Positions 61,425 to 64,000 of a stretch of DNA of 64,000 bases are shown here, in pieces; the first letter of the stretch is position 1; the number at the start of each line of letters is the position of its first letter. The position numbers were made by a program, and so were the translations under genes. Source of the DNA: Streptomyces sp. 1222.5 (GTDB lineage: Bacteria; Actinomycetota; Actinomycetes; Streptomycetales; Streptomycetaceae); NCBI RefSeq assembly GCF_900105245.1, contig NZ_FNSZ01000001.1, positions 5,082,001-5,146,000 on the forward strand, given 5' to 3'. The notes under the pieces were generated by a model that saw only the letters and a list, made by a program, of their open reading frames with translations, was not told the DNA's origin and searched no databases.

Positions 61425-63086
61425 GTGGACGCACCATTCCGTGGCAGTGGTGACGACATCGATCCCGCGGACCAGTGGGTGCTGAACCCCCGCACGGGCG
61501 AGTACGAACTGCGGCAGCCGGACCCCGCCACCGAGCGGCCGGCCGTGCCCGGCCCCCGCTCCGCGCCGGAGCCCGGACCCGCGCCCGAGCCGGTGGTGCC
61601 GGGCCGCCGCCGCACCACGGGCCGCGGACAGCGCAAGGCGAAGAAGAAGTCCACAGGCAAAAGGATTCTGCTGTGGACCGGCGGCACTCTTGCCTTCGTC
61701 CTGGTCGCGGGCGCGGGCGCCGCCTACCTGTATCTCAAACACCTCGACGACAACATCACCACCACCGACACCGCGGGCGCCACCAGCGACTCCTTCAGCA
61801 AGGACAAGGCGTTCAGCATCCTGGTGATCGGCACCGACAAGCGGACCGGCAAGGGCGACGCCGGCTACGGCGACGCCAACAGCCTCGGCCACGCGGACAC
61901 CAACATCCTGCTGCACGTGTCGAAGGACCGCTCGAACGCCACCGCGCTCAGCATCCCCAGGGATCTGGTGACCGACATACCCGACTGCCCGACCAGGCAG
62001 CAGGACGGCTCCCTCAAGACCGTCCCCGGCACCCGGAACATCCGGTTCAACGAGAGCCTCGGCCAGCTCGGCCGCGACCCCGGCTGCACCGTCCGCACCG
62101 TCGAGGCGCTCGGCGACGGAGTCACGGTGAACCACTTCATGATGGCCGACTTCAACGCCGTGAAGACACTGACGACGGCCGTCGGCGGTGTCGAGGTGTG
62201 CCTGGACCACGCCGTGAAGGACAAGAAGTCGCACCTCGACCTGCCCGCCGGACCGTCGAAGGTCGAGGGCGAGCAGGCCCTGGCCTTCGTCCGCACCCGG
62301 CACAGCTGGGCGAACCAGAGCGACCTCGACCGGATCAAGGTCCAGCAGCAGTTCCTCGGCTCCCTGTTCCGCAAGATGAAGTCCGACGACACCCTGACCA
62401 GCCCGACCCGGCTCATGGGCCTCGCGGAGACGGCGACCAAGGCCCTCACCGTGGACAAGGGCATCGGCCACATCACCACCCTCAAGGACGTGGCGCTGGA
62501 GCTGAAGAAGGTGCCGCCGAAGAACATCACCTTCCTCACCCTGCCGGTCAAGGACAACCCCGCCGACGGCGCCTTCCACAAGACGGTGATCGTGGACCCC
62601 GTCCCCGCCGCGCAGATCTTCACCATGATCAAGGACGACGCCTCCTTCACCGAGGTGAAGAAGAAGCAGAAGGCGAAGGAGGCGGCCAAGCTGAAGGGGC
62701 CCCGCTCCGCCGCCGCGGACGTACGGGTCGACCTGTACAACGCCGGTGCGCCCGGCGGTTCCGCCCAGACCACCCTCGCCTGGCTCCAGACCGAGAAGGG
62801 CGTCGCCAAGGCGAGCCAGCTCGGCAACGCCGGCGCGGACCAGAAGCGGACGACGCTCCAGTACGCGCCCGCCCAGGCGGCTCAGGCCCGCGAACTGGCC
62901 GACCTGATGGGGCTGCCGGCGTCCGCGCTGAAGCCCGGCAGGAGCGAGACCAACGCCCAGGGGCTGCCCGCGATGGTGCTCAGGCTCGGCGCCGACTTCA
63001 AGGGCGCGGGCGTACCGCTCACCGGCCCGGCGAAGGCCCCGGCCGTGCCCAAGACGACGGCGGACCAGGTGAAGTGCGCCTCGTGA
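61425..63086 (+). CDS. LytR-CpsA-Psr family protein with LytR_C domain
   Basis: A 553-aa envelope protein. Residues 1-80 are Pro/Arg-rich and cytosolic, TM at about 81-104. The LCP domain (about 128-320) has IGTDKRTGKG (D138, R140), HADTN (D158), SIPRD (R179) and VRTRHSWANQSDLDR. The LytR_C-like domain occupies about 440-545 (VRVDLYNAGAPGGSAQ). GTG 61425 is the start. Possible -10 TAGTGT at 61323-61328. Confidence 0.9.
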   Translation: MDAPFRGSGDDIDPADQWVLNPRTGEYELRQPDPATERPAVPGPRSAPEPGPAPEPVVPGRRRTTGRGQRKAKKKSTGKRILLWTGGTLAFVLVAGAGAAYLYLKHLDDNITTTDTAGATSDSFSKDKAFSILVIGTDKRTGKGDAGYGDANSLGHADTNILLHVSKDRSNATALSIPRDLVTDIPDCPTRQQDGSLKTVPGTRNIRFNESLGQLGRDPGCTVRTVEALGDGVTVNHFMMADFNAVKTLTTAVGGVEVCLDHAVKDKKSHLDLPAGPSKVEGEQALAFVRTRHSWANQSDLDRIKVQQQFLGSLFRKMKSDDTLTSPTRLMGLAETATKALTVDKGIGHITTLKDVALELKKVPPKNITFLTLPVKDNPADGAFHKTVIVDPVPAAQIFTMIKDDASFTEVKKKQKAKEAAKLKGPRSAAADVRVDLYNAGAPGGSAQTTLAWLQTEKGVAKASQLGNAGADQKRTTLQYAPAQAAQARELADLMGLPASALKPGRSETNAQGLPAMVLRLGADFKGAGVPLTGPAKAPAVPKTTADQVKCAS

Positions 63087-63088
63087 GC

Positions 63089-63127
63089 CGCCCGGCGGTG
63101 CCCGCCGCGAGGCGGACCCGCCGGGCG
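63089..63127. terminator. Bidirectional terminator between the LCP genes
   Basis: A 10-bp outer stem (63089-63098 with 63118-63127) and a 5-bp inner stem CCGCC/GGCGG with GCGA loop lie between the convergent LCP genes, just after the plus-strand stop. Confidence 0.65.
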
Positions 63128-63146
63128 CCCGGCCGAGCCCCGGCTG

Positions 63147-64000
63147 TCAGGCCTTTCCGGAGCACACCACCTCGTTGCCCCGCACCACGTTCGTCTCCGG
63201 CTGCCCGGGGTCCTCGAACCGCACCTGGTGCACGTTCCTGAAGTCGGCCCCGACGGTCAGCTTCAGCAGCGGCCCCTGGCCGGGGACGGCCCGCAGCTCG
63301 CTGCCGGGCAGGGCCGCCGCCAGGGACAGGGCCGAGCGGTCCCACCGGGGGTCGTAGGAGATCACGGTGCGCGGCACGTGGGCGGGCGCGGTCACCGGCT
63401 GGTGGGTGGCGGCGAAGCCGGTCGCCGTCAGCGCGGCGTCGACCCGCTTGGCGAGCCCGACGGTGCCGGTGCCGTTCGCCACCTGCACCCGGATCTGCCG
63501 CGGGTCCACCTCCACCGGCGCCGGCGCGGGGCCGCGGTGCGGGCGGTCCACGGCGAGCGGCTTGTCGTCGCGCACCGAGCCGAAGAGCTTCTCCGCCTTG
63601 GCCGGGTCCCACTTCAGGGTCGAGCCGATGCCCTTGACCTGGTAGTTCAGCTGCCCGATGGGCACGGTGGTGAACTCCGAGGACGACGGGGAGAAGTTCC
63701 GCATCGCCCGCCCCAGGTCGAGCAGCTCGTCGGTGCCGAAGCCCTCGTCGGCACGGACCGAACCCAGCACCGCCCGGGTCACGTCCCGGAACCTGATCGG
63801 GTTCAGCAGCACACCCGATGACGTTGCCTTCTCGATCAGCGCCGCCAGGAACCGCTGCTGACGCTTCATCCGTCCGAGGTCGCTCGCCCCGTCGACGTGC
63901 CGGGCACGCACGTACTGCAGCGCCTGCCCGCCCATGAGGGTGTGCGTGCCGGCCGGCAGGTCGAGCCCGGTGTAGGAGTCCTTCATCGGCGTCGGCGTGC
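63147..64000 (-). CDS. LytR-CpsA-Psr family protein, 5' end missing
   Basis: The frame is open to the window edge, so the N-terminus is missing; the sequence before M (TPTP) continues the domain. Visible: end of the LCP domain (LMGGQALQYVRARHVDGASDLGR in two parts, RQQRFLAALIEKA) and a C-terminal LytR_C-like domain (IRVQVANGTGTVGLAKRVDAAL) ending NEVVCSGKA. It is the third LCP gene in 5 kb, as in other Streptomyces. Confidence 0.9.
   Translation of the reverse strand, partial: TPTPMKDSYTGLDLPAGTHTLMGGQALQYVRARHVDGASDLGRMKRQQRFLAALIEKATSSGVLLNPIRFRDVTRAVLGSVRADEGFGTDELLDLGRAMRNFSPSSSEFTTVPIGQLNYQVKGIGSTLKWDPAKAEKLFGSVRDDKPLAVDRPHRGPAPAPVEVDPRQIRVQVANGTGTVGLAKRVDAALTATGFAATHQPVTAPAHVPRTVISYDPRWDRSALSLAAALPGSELRAVPGQGPLLKLTVGADFRNVHQVRFEDPGQPETNVVRGNEVVCSGKA

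Overview
The window is a stretch of a very GC-rich actinobacterial chromosome, almost certainly Streptomyces. Evidence: roughly 70% G+C with strong G/C at third codon positions, GTG starts, TGATG/ATGA/GTGA stop-start overlaps, the Ala/Lys-rich N-terminal extension of L23, SigB-type sigma factors with partner switching, LAXTG/LPXTG surface proteins and Roadblock proteins. No tRNA, rRNA, CRISPR array, insertion sequence or prophage gene was recognised.

Region 1 (1-19.1 kb) is the ribosomal superoperon read left to right: S10 block (rplC partial, rplD, rplW, rplB, rpsS, rplV, rpsC, rplP, rpmC, rpsQ), spc block (rplN, rplX, rplE, rpsN, rpsH, rplF, rplR, rpsE, rpmD, rplO), then secY-adk-map, infA-rpmJ-rpsM-rpsK-rpoA-rplQ-truA, and rplM-rpsI. 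Many genes are coupled by 1-4 base overlaps. Strong hairpins divide the block after rpsQ, rplO, adk, rpsK, rpoA, rplQ and rpsI. One unrelated membrane protein gene lies on the minus strand between truA and rplM. Region 2 (19.2-23.7 kb) makes UDP-GlcNAc and CoA precursors: glmM, coaA (minus), glmS.

Region 3 (23.7-31.6 kb) is accessory: an MmyB-like regulator divergent from an SDR oxidoreductase, small membrane proteins, an RpiR/SIS regulator, a minus-strand set of three Roadblock/LC7-like proteins plus a PATAN-like protein, and a diaminopimelate-decarboxylase-like enzyme. Region 4 (31.7-37.1 kb) is a histidine-utilisation operon: hutU, an M20 amidohydrolase, hutF, hutI. It begins with a clear promoter overlapped by an inverted repeat. 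Region 5 (37.2-41.4 kb) is a stress-signalling locus: a membrane protein fusing a sigma-like part, a zinc anti-sigma motif and an extracellular ricin-type lectin domain, next to a SigB-family sigma factor, its anti-anti-sigma factor and its anti-sigma kinase (matching sigI/arsI/prsI).

Region 6 (41.9-46.1 kb) is a four-gene cell-surface module: two sortase substrates sharing a duplicated Cys-paired domain flank two secreted, membrane-anchored partners, with no sortase gene in the window. Region 7 (46.2-64 kb) holds a POT peptide transporter, a two-component system, a GtrA protein, purK-purE, an M19 dipeptidase, a VOC protein with a decayed partial copy beside it, UDP-glucose dehydrogenase, acyl-CoA dehydrogenase, a Cys/Met-rich copper-storage-like protein, a methyltransferase, a hotdog thioesterase and three LytR-CpsA-Psr cell-wall ligases (the last cut by the window edge). 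From memory of S. coelicolor gene order, regions 1-2 and regions 4-7 lie far apart in that species, so region 3 may contain a rearrangement junction.
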